DNA of 11,670 nt from JAEZKC01 sp046538945 (GCA_046538945.1 JBKHHW010000092.1:1-11670), one strand, 5' to 3'. Numbered from the stretch's first letter, positions 1 to 6,748 are shown. Notes: generated from the letters alone by a model not told the origin. Made by a program: numbers and translations.

Positions 1-735
1 CAGTACTTTCCGGAAAAGATTGTTGTATCGAATTAATATGTTATATTTGGAAAATAATGCTCGGGGAGGCATATCTGACAGCTTGGCGCATCTCCCGCGC
101 TGAAGCCATTCTGCTTCTTATTTCTGATCTGGGATAATTTGCATCTGTATTGAATATCAGAATATGGCAGTTTAACTGATTGCCCTTTGCCGATCGATTC
201 ATTTTTGAGAAGTTAATTCATGCCTGATAGTCGTTTGACATTTATTTTGATAATTTCTCACCCACAAGTTCTCCTCCAGTATTCATGCACTTGAGATTAA
301 ATCCCCCAATGATACTGACCATGCAAGAGAGAAAAATCCGTCCCCTGCTTCTCAGCCTGAGCCCAAAACCATAAACAGTTAGTCCGTCCCTCACTCCTTT
401 CATTCTTTTTCCACAAGCCCTCCACAATATTTCCCTCAAAAGACCGTATTCCCTCAAGATGAAACAGAAATAAGGTTAATTTTTTATTATATTGTTGAGT
501 AACGGGCTCTGCCCGAGCGTACCAAATTTCTTGACGAACACCTCTTCTGCTGGGAATTCGCTTTTGAGCAGTACGTGCATGCCGCCTGTCGAGACGGACT
601 ACAAGCTGCTTGGAGGAACAACCAATGTTATTTGTGTGAAGGGATCAAGAAATTGGCCTCGGGCGGGGCTTTTTTTTTCTGGAAAATGCCCTAAACAGAC
701 TGTCTCCCACATCCCGACCGATTTATTTTCCTAAT
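1..735. other. Gene-free stretch left of the radical SAM gene
   Basis: I see no convincing gene here. The first ~490 bases are AT-rich, with frequent stops and no frame that combines a ribosome site with protein-like composition. From about 500 the DNA becomes GC-richer and contains a short perfect hairpin, CGGGC-TCT-GCCCG (503-515), and a terminator-like hairpin (656-678, listed separately). The open frames at 242-457 (minus, TTG start) and 492-734 (plus) lack Shine-Dalgarno sites and have low-quality composition; the second also runs through the terminator. A 34-residue minus-strand frame at 476-580 looks slightly more protein-like and could be a gene remnant. Confidence 0.6.
656..678 (+). 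terminator. Intrinsic-terminator-like hairpin plus T9 tract
   Basis: GCCTC (656-660) pairs with GGGGC (665-669, one G-U pair) around a GGGC loop and is followed at once by nine T residues (670-678). This is the classic form of a rho-independent terminator on the plus strand. The stem is only 5 bp, so its strength is uncertain. No convincing plus-strand gene lies upstream in the window. Its likely effect would be to insulate the radical SAM gene, 57 bases further on, from upstream transcription. Confidence 0.5.
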
Positions 736-1605
736 ATGAACTACCCCGGCCCGGTAATCCGACCCCCTTCCGAAGCAGACAGCATCCTTCTGCAGATCAC
801 AAACGGCTGCTCCCATAACCGGTGCACCTTCTGCCCCGCTTATAAAAATATCCCATTCCGCATCCGTGACCCGGAAGAGATAGAGAAGGACCTGGAGAGC
901 ATAGCATCATCATCGCAGCTTAAAAGGAAACTTTTCCTGTGTGACGGGGATGCGCTGATTGTGCCCCAGAAACGGCTGGTGGAGATCATCACAAAAATCC
1001 GCGGCAAACTCCCCTGCGTGACCCGCATAGGCACCTACGCCAACGCTAAAAGCATTCGGATGAAGTCGGATCCGGAACTCGAGGAACTATACAGCCTGGG
1101 CCTCAAAATCATTCATCTGGGACTGGAATCGGGAGATGACCAGGTTCTGGAATCGGTTCAGAAGTGGGGAGATTCCCAGACAATCGTAGAAGAGGCGCAG
1201 CGGGCCAGGAAAGCGGGGATAAAGCTTTTCGTCACGGTTCTTCTTGGTCTGGGAGGGAAAGAGCGCTCATCCGAGCACGCCCGCAACACCGGTCTGGCCC
1301 TCAGCAGAATCGACCCGGAATACACGGGAGCACTGACTCTGATTCCCTGCGAAGGCACCCTCATGCATGATCAGATGACCAGAGGCGAATTCAGCCTGCC
1401 CTCACCTGCCGAACTGCTCTGCGAACTGCGCCTGATGCTCCAGTCGACAGACCTCACCGGCGGCCTGTTCTACGCCAATCACGCATCAAACTACCTGCCC
1501 CTCCGCGTCCGGCTGCCCCGAGAGAAACAGAGCGCCCTTGCCACTATCGATGCGGCACTGCACAACCGCATCCCCATCACCCCGGAGTGGATGCGCGGGC
1601 TGTAG
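736..1605 (+). CDS. Radical SAM protein with CX4CX2C motif
   Basis: This 289-residue protein is a radical SAM enzyme of the COG1032-like kind; its substrate cannot be read from the sequence. The iron-sulfur motif is GCSHNRCTFC, with C25, C30 and C33. It is therefore CX4CX2C and not the canonical CX3CX2C. From memory, the surrounding RPPSEADS...NGCSHN(K/R)CTFC signature recurs in a subgroup of uncharacterised radical SAM proteins. A FLCDGDAL segment (67-74) and a GLESGDD segment (129-135) fit the partial TIM-barrel core and SAM contacts. There is no B12-binding N-terminal domain and no obvious C-terminal extension with extra Cys clusters. ATG 736 is chosen because it is the first possible start in frame and leaves the family's usual short lead before the cluster motif. 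No Shine-Dalgarno is visible upstream. The gene stands alone: a terminator-like hairpin precedes it, and a gene-free, repeat-rich stretch follows. Confidence 0.88.
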   Translation: MNYPGPVIRPPSEADSILLQITNGCSHNRCTFCPAYKNIPFRIRDPEEIEKDLESIASSSQLKRKLFLCDGDALIVPQKRLVEIITKIRGKLPCVTRIGTYANAKSIRMKSDPELEELYSLGLKIIHLGLESGDDQVLESVQKWGDSQTIVEEAQRARKAGIKLFVTVLLGLGGKERSSEHARNTGLALSRIDPEYTGALTLIPCEGTLMHDQMTRGEFSLPSPAELLCELRLMLQSTDLTGGLFYANHASNYLPLRVRLPREKQSALATIDAALHNRIPITPEWMRGL

Positions 1606-1687
1606 GAGTTTGCCTGTTCTTACTTCAAGACTCTACAAGGAACCTGCCCACTGGCAGCTAATCGATCGGCCTCAGTTCCATTCTCAG

Positions 1688-1756
1688 CCCGACCGCATGA
1701 CAGGCTTTCAGATAGGTCATGATGTTACAGTTTTCACAAGTCTGCGTCAGGTCGGG
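1688..1756. repeat. Long-loop inverted repeat with 3-base bulge
   Basis: CCCGACC (1688-1694) plus TGAC (1698-1701) pair with GTCA (1746-1749) plus GGTCGGG (1750-1756). That gives 11 pairs interrupted by a GCA bulge on the left arm, around a loop of about 44 bases. It could be part of a structured RNA, or chance. Confidence 0.4.
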
Positions 1757-1831
1757 ACTCAGAGTGTGCGGATTTCAGTTCGCGTCAATCACAAACGCCA
1801 CCTCAACGGACGCATCAGGTGAAACCGTCCT

Positions 1832-1870
1832 TCCTCCGCAGTCCCGATAGGAAATCATCGGGACGGAGGA
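1832..1870. repeat. Strong inverted repeat (7+7 bp stem)
   Basis: TCCTCCG (1832-1838) and TCCCGAT (1842-1848), separated by a CAG bulge, pair with ATCGGGA (1857-1863) and CGGAGGA (1864-1870) around an 8-base loop. It lies about 50 bases beyond the stop of the minus-strand membrane-peptide gene, so it may be a 3' stabilising hairpin or a factor-dependent terminator. There is no T run on either side, so it is not a standard intrinsic terminator. Confidence 0.55.
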
Positions 1871-1918
1871 CGGAAGAGGAGCGAAGGCGCGGGGATCACC
1901 CGTATTCTTATCCTAACG

Positions 1919-2149
1919 TCACTTTCCCAGTGCCGCAATCTTCCTCTTGTGAGTGAATATCTTCACCCCCACATGGCGTCTTCCCAACAGAAGCCCCGCC
2001 AGTGCACCGTAGACGGTTCCGATCAGATGGTTGATGATAAAAGCAATTACCGAAACAGTGAGAGAAAGTACCATTTTCAACGCGCCCGCCGAGGCTGCGG
2101 CAAACCGGGAGATGATCCAGAAGGGAAGAGAAAGAATTCTACAGATCAT
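1919..2149 (-). CDS. Small membrane protein coupled to the cyclase gene
   Basis: This 76-residue protein is not one I recognise. The N-terminus (about 4-20) is amphipathic and aromatic-rich. A long hydrophobic stretch (about 23-56) runs through SLTVSVIAFIINHLIG and GALAGLLLG, enough for one long or two short membrane spans, with GxxxGxxxG-like spacing of small residues. The tail (about 57-76) is strongly basic (RRHVGVK...HKRK) and probably cytoplasmic. The start is well supported: AGGAGA (2155-2160, minus strand) lies 6 bases before the ATG and overlaps the TAG stop of the adenylate cyclase gene. Translation should therefore be coupled. This placement suggests a function with the cyclase, such as an accessory or modulatory subunit, but that is inference from context only. 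The gene is followed by a hairpin-rich gene-free stretch. Confidence 0.7.
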   Translation of the reverse strand: MICRILSLPFWIISRFAAASAGALKMVLSLTVSVIAFIINHLIGTVYGALAGLLLGRRHVGVKIFTHKRKIAALGK

Positions 2150-2154
2150 GGTAG

Positions 2155-2161
2155 TCTCCTA
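2155..2161 (-). promoter_or_regulatory. Shine-Dalgarno overlapping the upstream stop (coupling site)
   Basis: On the minus strand the sequence reads TAGGAGA, then CTACC, then ATG. The TAG is the cyclase stop codon and AGGAG is the ribosome site of the small membrane-protein gene, so terminating ribosomes can reinitiate. The same TAGGAG arrangement recurs at the S1-galE junction. Confidence 0.75.
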
Positions 2162-5101
2162 TTTTGAGATGAGCCTGTTTACCCCGTCCCAATCGGGTTC
2201 GGGGGGATTGATTTCGTACTGCGTACTCAGTTCCAGAAAGCGCCTGGATGGGGTCATGCCGCCGGGGGTGACAGTGCGGTTGGGCTCAAGCTCGTGTGCC
2301 TGAGCGAAAAGCTCCCGGGCTTTAAGCCACTTCTGAGCATAAAAAGCCTCAAGGGCGCTGCTGTAGATGTCGAGCAGCCTGATAAGATCGGCATCAAGCT
2401 CTCCTCTGCGCCCCAGAAGTTCATACACCACGATCGGTTCAGACCTTCCCACCACCACAATTTTATCCAGCTGGCGCGTTTCGAATGTGTCCCTGACCAG
2501 ATCGTGAGTGTAGTGGCTTATCATGGTGTAGACACCGTACTGCTTGGCCGCGCTCTCGAGCCTGGCGGCGAGGTTCACCGCATCCCCCATCATGGTATAG
2601 TTCATTCTGACCGCCGACCCCATGTTTCCGGTGGTAATGGCCCCGGTATTGATTCCAATCCTCATGCGCATATTGTGCACGATCTGAGGCCACTTGCTCC
2701 CCTCCGAAAACCACTTCTTGCGCAGCTCTCCCAGGGCGGCCTGCATATCCAAAGCCGTGTGGCAGGCCTGCACCGCATGGTCGGGCATGTCGACCGGCGC
2801 ACCGAAAAAGGCGATTATGGCATCCCCCTCGTACTTGTCCAGAGTACCGAATCTGGAGAGGAGTATGTCTGTCATCGCACTCAGGTACTCGTTGAGAAGC
2901 TCCACGAGCTTTGTGGGGGATCCCAGCTTTTCGGAAAAGGTGGAAAATCCCTGTATATCGGTGAAGTAGGCGGTCCTGATCCCCTCCTCACCCCCAAGCC
3001 TGGGCTTTTGTTTCTGAGTGTACATCATGTCGATCAGCTCTGGAGACAGGTACTGCTTGAATGTGCTCTGAAGAAACTTCCTGTCCTTCTCCTCAGTCAT
3101 ATAGCGGTAGGCCATCACCGCGGTGAAACTGAGAATGATCGAGAGCACCGGCCGCACCATCTCTATCCACAAAAGGTTCTGGTCGAAAAAAATCATGGCT
3201 GTTACCAGATACGCGAAAATCGCGAAGCCGGCGAAAAGCCCGCCCCACAGAGGCCTCAGATAAAAAGCGATTAATGCAATTATCACGCCGACCACAACCA
3301 GAATCACAAAATCCTGAGTGCGGCTGAGCCTTTTTACAAACGTATTGGTGAGAAAAGAGTTCATCAGGGAGGCGTGAATCTCCACGGCTGGATAGCTCTG
3401 TTCGTGCGGTACAGCTTTGATATCGAAAAGGGAGGGAGAAGCCGAGCCTACGATGAAAATTTTACCTTCCATTTCACCTCTCGCTTCATTTTCCATGATA
3501 TCGTAGAAACTGAAGTAAGGGAACGGCTCGGCACTGGGACCGAAAAAGGTAATGGTATGGCGATTGTGCTCACGAAGGGGAATCCGCACGTTCGCCCCGA
3601 AATCCTTCCGTGCTCCGGGCTTCAATTCTTCGATATCCTTCCAATCCATTCCACACAGCTGCTCGAGAGTTTTCCCCCTCAATACAGGAATCGATGAAAC
3701 CAGTAACCCGTCTTGCCGCTTCACCCAGAATTCAAAGAAGAGAAGCTTTCTATCCTGATCTTCGCCAAGTTTCAGATCACCGGAAGCCACCATACCTATC
3801 GTTCTGATTTCCTGTTCCGTGAGCCAGGCTTCTCCCCCGTCGGGAAATTCGACAAGCCATTCGAAATCGGAATCACGAATGAGCAATATCTGTTCACAAA
3901 GAGCCGTCTCCTCACCCGGTTTCAGGTTCAGAACATCATCCGCGGACAGATTCATCAATGCATCTGTGACCTGGAAAGGCAACCGTCCCCGCAAGCTTTC
4001 GGGATAAACCGCCCCTCTTCTCAACTGCAGACACGAACGCCCCTGATCATCTTTTTTCACTGCAAGATAGGAGGAAACCCGGTGAACCTGATCCTCCTCA
4101 AGCGCCAGAATCTTTTCCTTGTGGGAAAGAACAGCCCTGATCTGGGCCGGGGATACATCGGGATAGGAAAAGGAGATCTCACCGGAGGAATCTTTGAACA
4201 GCTTGAAGGGCTTTCCGATATCAATGAACTCCTCCGGCCTCACCTCTATCTCCTCATTGGGAGTACCGAAAAGGGTGGCGACCGTCCGGATACTCAGAGG
4301 CAGGTAGAAGGGACTGTTGGATCCGAACCGGTACAGTAACGGTATCTGACTGATAATACCGTCATCCCCCACATCAACCACATTCACATGCCCGATCTCT
4401 TTGGCGTTCCGGGCAAGATCGGGGTAGATACCGTCGATGATGCTTTTCCGATCGATGAACCTGGCCTGCGCCTCTTTTGGCAACGTCAGCGCGGAGGAAG
4501 GCTTCAGGGAATCATGCCACTCCATATTCATGCGGTTAGCGACCTGAGATACATGTTCGTAATCGTTCTCATCCGCAAGGCACAATCCCATATAGACTCT
4601 CCCGGAACGCTTTATCGCATCGGCAAACTCCTCATCATAGTTAACGGATGAGTAAAGAAGTTCGCGGAGATTGGATGCAGCGGCTTTCTGAGTGGTATCC
4701 GCAGAAATCGATCTGGCGAGAATTCTGTCAAGGCGCTGACGGTGCTTGGGGTCCTCTTTATCGTAGAACAGGACATCATAGGCGATGGCGGCGGGGAAAT
4801 GACTCGAAAGGGAATCCACCATTTTGGCCTGATAGGAGCGGTCCCAGTTCCAGTAGAAACCCATTTTCTCCATACTTCTGTCATCGATATCAACTATATG
4901 AATGCCGTAGTCAGGGAAATCCTTGCTTTCGGATTGACTATCCCCCATATCGTCATATTTCATCCGGTAACGGAAATAATAGGTGACGTTTTCAAGCCCG
5001 TCGATCAGTCCCTCAAAAGCCATCGCGGTCAGAAATGCGATTCCCAACCCCACAAAAAGACTCATCCCTGCGATTCTGGCAGTTTTTTTGATAGAACTCA
5101 T
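2159..5101 (-). CDS. CHASE2-domain class III adenylate cyclase, with a large CHASE2 insertion
   Basis: This 980-residue membrane protein is predicted to make cAMP from ATP in response to an extracytoplasmic signal. A membrane span at about 10-32 leads into a periplasmic CHASE2 domain. The domain starts at about residue 64 with HIVDIDDRS and a YDVLF motif, continues through GHVN (H238) and DDGIISQIPLL, and ends at about 590 with IFIVGSASPSLFD and PAVEIHASLMNS. Three spans follow (about 597-615, 618-639, 646-665), the usual CHASE2 layout. The cyclase domain (about 705-890) has every catalytic residue: metal-binding D715 (TDIQGF) and D760 (DKYEGDA), purine-selecting K756 and T836, and transition-state N843 and R847. 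The Lys/Thr pair and its spacing match Anabaena CyaB1, so I call ATP, not GTP, as substrate. A TPR-like helical tail ends in the DWDGV...K seen in this family. About 220 residues (282-505) appear inserted in CHASE2. GGAG lies 11 bases before the ATG. Confidence 0.93.
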   Translation of the reverse strand: MSSIKKTARIAGMSLFVGLGIAFLTAMAFEGLIDGLENVTYYFRYRMKYDDMGDSQSESKDFPDYGIHIVDIDDRSMEKMGFYWNWDRSYQAKMVDSLSSHFPAAIAYDVLFYDKEDPKHRQRLDRILARSISADTTQKAAASNLRELLYSSVNYDEEFADAIKRSGRVYMGLCLADENDYEHVSQVANRMNMEWHDSLKPSSALTLPKEAQARFIDRKSIIDGIYPDLARNAKEIGHVNVVDVGDDGIISQIPLLYRFGSNSPFYLPLSIRTVATLFGTPNEEIEVRPEEFIDIGKPFKLFKDSSGEISFSYPDVSPAQIRAVLSHKEKILALEEDQVHRVSSYLAVKKDDQGRSCLQLRRGAVYPESLRGRLPFQVTDALMNLSADDVLNLKPGEETALCEQILLIRDSDFEWLVEFPDGGEAWLTEQEIRTIGMVASGDLKLGEDQDRKLLFFEFWVKRQDGLLVSSIPVLRGKTLEQLCGMDWKDIEELKPGARKDFGANVRIPLREHNRHTITFFGPSAEPFPYFSFYDIMENEARGEMEGKIFIVGSASPSLFDIKAVPHEQSYPAVEIHASLMNSFLTNTFVKRLSRTQDFVILVVVGVIIALIAFYLRPLWGGLFAGFAIFAYLVTAMIFFDQNLLWIEMVRPVLSIILSFTAVMAYRYMTEEKDRKFLQSTFKQYLSPELIDMMYTQKQKPRLGGEEGIRTAYFTDIQGFSTFSEKLGSPTKLVELLNEYLSAMTDILLSRFGTLDKYEGDAIIAFFGAPVDMPDHAVQACHTALDMQAALGELRKKWFSEGSKWPQIVHNMRMRIGINTGAITTGNMGSAVRMNYTMMGDAVNLAARLESAAKQYGVYTMISHYTHDLVRDTFETRQLDKIVVVGRSEPIVVYELLGRRGELDADLIRLLDIYSSALEAFYAQKWLKARELFAQAHELEPNRTVTPGGMTPSRRFLELSTQYEINPPEPDWDGVNRLISK

Positions 5102-5112
5102 TTATACAGTAT

Positions 5113-5117
5113 CTCCT
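5113..5117 (-). promoter_or_regulatory. Ribosome binding site of the cyclase gene
   Basis: GGAG(A) on the minus strand lies about 11 bases before ATG 5101. The spacing is longer than at most genes in the window, so initiation may be modest. It supports this start. Confidence 0.6.
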
Positions 5118-5135
5118 GAAACGGTATGAATCCTT

Positions 5136-5165
5136 ATTATAAGTGCAGCGGCAGGGGTATGACAA
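5136..5165 (-). promoter_or_regulatory. Sigma70-type promoter of the cyclase operon
   Basis: On the minus strand TTGTCA (5165-5160) and a perfect TATAAT (5141-5136) are separated by 18 bases. A start near 5129 would give a leader of about 27 bases carrying the GGAG site. It is the best promoter in the window. It sits directly beside a nested palindrome (5172-5216) that could bind an activator or repressor. Confidence 0.7.
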
Positions 5166-5171
5166 GCGAAA

Positions 5172-5216
5172 ATGGCCGGCTTGCCCAGATTTCGGAACAG
5201 CATCCGATCCGGCCAT
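5172..5216. repeat. Nested palindrome between cyclase and pgsA
   Basis: The outer arms ATGGCCGG (5172-5179) and CCGGCCAT (5209-5216) match perfectly over 8 bp. Inside them TCGGA (5192-5196) and TCCGA (5203-5207) form a second 5-bp hairpin. The element lies between the divergent cyclase and pgsA genes, just upstream of the cyclase -35 box. It could be an operator, or a leader structure if pgsA is transcribed from further left. Confidence 0.45.
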
Positions 5217-5306
5217 GTCCCTTTTCCCTGAGGGGTCGGGGACGGTCGTAAACTATTTTATGGCTTCTGCACAGGAACTTTTCACTTCAGAGGAAGCGGT
5301 CTGCAC

Positions 5307-5900
5307 ATGAATCTAGCAACTCTACTTACAGCGTCCCGGGTAGCAATCGCTCCGATTTTCGCCTACGTTTTCATCACCGGTTACCCCACCGGCACTACCG
5401 GCTGGATCTGGATCTGCTTCGGGCTGGCGATCCTGATAGAGCTTTCCGACCTTCTGGACGGGACCCTGGCCAGAGCCAGAGGCGAGGTCACCGACTTCGG
5501 CAAGGTGTTCGACCCCGTAGCGGACAGCGTCTCACGCCAGACGGTTTTCATCTCCTTTATGGTTTCAGGAATCATCCCCCTGTGGATGTATCTGATCTTC
5601 TTCTACAGAGACGCCTTCATGCAGCTTCTGCGGATCGTGTGCGCTTCGAGCGGGATCGTGCTGGCAGCCCGCAAATCGGGAAAAGCCAAAGCCGTGCTTC
5701 AGGGGATCGGAACCTTCGGTGTGCTCGCAGTCCTTCTGCTCATAAACTCCGGCGTAGCCTGGATGCCTGAAGAAGTTCTGGGATTTCATACCGGGTTCTG
5801 GGTGATGCTCTTCCCCACGGCGTTCACCCTGCTTTCGGTGATCGACTACATCATACCCAACCGGCAGCTTATAGCCAAGATGATGAAAGCGAAGGGGTGA
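5307..5900 (+). CDS. pgsA: CDP-alcohol phosphatidyltransferase, PgsA type
   Basis: This is a 197-residue integral membrane enzyme of the CDP-alcohol phosphatidyltransferase family. It most likely makes phosphatidylglycerophosphate from CDP-diacylglycerol and glycerol-3-phosphate. The full signature DX2DGX2ARX8GX3DX3D is present: D48, D51, G52, A55, R56, G65, D69 and D73, with D73 the presumed catalytic base. The N-terminal NLATLLTASR...P segment and the later RD...LLR and SGKAKAVLQ (124-132) segments resemble PgsA more than phosphatidylserine synthase or cardiolipin synthase. Hydrophobic spans occupy most of the chain. One oddity is DPVADS where PgsA usually has DPxADK, so the alcohol acceptor is not certain. 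The ATG is preceded by GAGGAA at a rather long spacing. The gene is divergent from the cyclase and convergent with the barrel-protein gene, and a hairpin overlaps its stop codon. Confidence 0.8.
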   Translation: MNLATLLTASRVAIAPIFAYVFITGYPTGTTGWIWICFGLAILIELSDLLDGTLARARGEVTDFGKVFDPVADSVSRQTVFISFMVSGIIPLWMYLIFFYRDAFMQLLRIVCASSGIVLAARKSGKAKAVLQGIGTFGVLAVLLLINSGVAWMPEEVLGFHTGFWVMLFPTAFTLLSVIDYIIPNRQLIAKMMKAKG

Positions 5901-5920
5901 GCAGACATCTCACTCACCCC
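5894..5920. terminator. Hairpin between convergent genes
   Basis: GGGGTGAG (5894-5901, overlapping the TGA stop of pgsA) pairs perfectly with CTCACCCC (5913-5920) around an 11-base loop. It lies between two convergent genes, so it may end transcripts from both sides. The minus-strand flank is moderately T-rich (TTCGCTTTC). There is no true T run on the plus side, so it is at best a weak intrinsic terminator. Confidence 0.45.
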
Positions 5921-5931
5921 TATGTGGGAAT

Positions 5932-6606
5932 TCAGAACTGGATACCGGCCGTTATCTGCATAAGAGAAGCATTGAAGTCTCTCGTATCGGTTGCCGGTTC
6001 CGAGCCCTCGAAAGAGTAGCTGTAGTCATACTCGACATTGCCCAGGTTCAGATATCTGAACCCCAGAGTGAAGCGTTCATTTACGATCACTCCGGCTCCC
6101 ACTCCCCAGGTGAAAGTGATTGCAGGGTCATCGAATTCCATTTGGCCGGAGTAATCTACTCCGAAAATTTCGCCGGATCCGTCCAGGTCCAGCTGCCATA
6201 GCACGTTGAATCCGCCCATGAGTGATGCGTACAGTTCGGTTTGGGACGCGACCAGTTTCGCACGAGGTGCAAGCAGGATGGGCACACAGATATAGTTACC
6301 TCCTTCCGTGCTCTCCACCAGCGTCAGAGGGAACTCCTCGCCGGCCTCATCGTGATCGAAATACTGGTAGCTCACCGACACATCTGCCACAAAGTCCAGG
6401 TAGGGAACTCCCGGGTCGACGATATACTGCAGACCTACTCCGGGGCCGATTCCGGCAAAGCCGCTCGAATTGATGGATACTGAATCGGCGAATTCACCTG
6501 CGGGGAAGCTCAGAACACCGTAAATCGAGCTGGAACCGTTGGAGTACTGAGCAAAAGACAGAGAAAAGACGACTGCGGTGCAGATGACTGCGGCGCGGAT
6601 TTTCAT
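5932..6606 (-). CDS. Secreted outer-membrane beta-barrel protein
   Basis: This predicted 224-residue protein has a Sec signal peptide (MKIRAAVICTAVVFSLSFA, cleavage near residue 19 or 20). The mature part alternates polar and hydrophobic residues and is rich in Gly and aromatic residues, e.g. GVGLQYIVDPG, VSVSYQYFDHDE, FTLGFRYLNLG and VEYDYSYSF. It ends in a terminal Phe (QITAGIQF), the typical C-terminal signature of barrels inserted by the BAM machinery. The size suits an 8- to 10-stranded barrel of the OmpA/OmpW-like kind. No periplasmic peptidoglycan-binding domain follows, and no specific function can be assigned. The start at 6606 is preferred over the longer frame from 6654 because AGGAG sits 7 bases before it and the signal peptide begins exactly there. 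The gene is single, convergent with pgsA and divergent from the small-protein pair. Confidence 0.8.
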   Translation of the reverse strand: MKIRAAVICTAVVFSLSFAQYSNGSSSIYGVLSFPAGEFADSVSINSSGFAGIGPGVGLQYIVDPGVPYLDFVADVSVSYQYFDHDEAGEEFPLTLVESTEGGNYICVPILLAPRAKLVASQTELYASLMGGFNVLWQLDLDGSGEIFGVDYSGQMEFDDPAITFTWGVGAGVIVNERFTLGFRYLNLGNVEYDYSYSFEGSEPATDTRDFNASLMQITAGIQF

Positions 6607-6748
6607 ATGGCAGCTCCTGAAGAGGTTGAACTTACTATTAAATGTAAGATACAATCCGCCTTTTTTTCAATATACCCGCGATGGCACAAATGTTGCAGTT
6701 TCCGTTATGAGCCGATTGTTTTCACTGTATTGGAAAGAGGAGTTGCGT

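Larger units (their letters stand above)
1606..1918. other. Gene-free, hairpin-rich stretch
   Basis: No frame here has a ribosome site and a good protein reading. The stretch holds two extended inverted repeats, at 1688-1756 and 1832-1870, each with a 3-base bulge. Neither is followed by a T tract on either strand. The minus strand contains a protein-like frame (1658-1858) broken by one TGA. The region could be the 3' end of the minus-strand cyclase transcript, a structured RNA, or a decayed or repeated element. Confidence 0.5.

Noticed and set aside
235..240. Perfect TTGACA -35 box
   Set aside because: No -10 box lies 16-18 bases downstream (the nearest, GATAAT, is only 8 bases away), and no gene follows.
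242..457. Minus-strand open frame of 71 codons
   Set aside because: It begins at TTG without a ribosome site; Arg- and Gly-rich composition gives no family signal.
1538..1822. Plus-strand open frame overlapping the end of the radical SAM gene
   Set aside because: It overlaps a well-supported gene by 68 bases, has no ribosome site, and its composition is not protein-like.
2294..3274. Long plus-strand open frame (326 codons) opposite the cyclase
   Set aside because: It is antisense to the conserved catalytic domain, rich in His, Pro and Arg with no family resemblance, and is explained by codon bias of the real gene.
3713..4339. Plus-strand open frame of 208 codons opposite the CHASE2 region
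   Set aside because: It is antisense to the cyclase coding frame, has no ribosome site and no recognisable motif.
6578..6748. N-terminal extension of the 95-residue protein
   Set aside because: It would overlap the leader and first codons of the divergent barrel gene, while GAGGAG marks the internal ATG at 6749.
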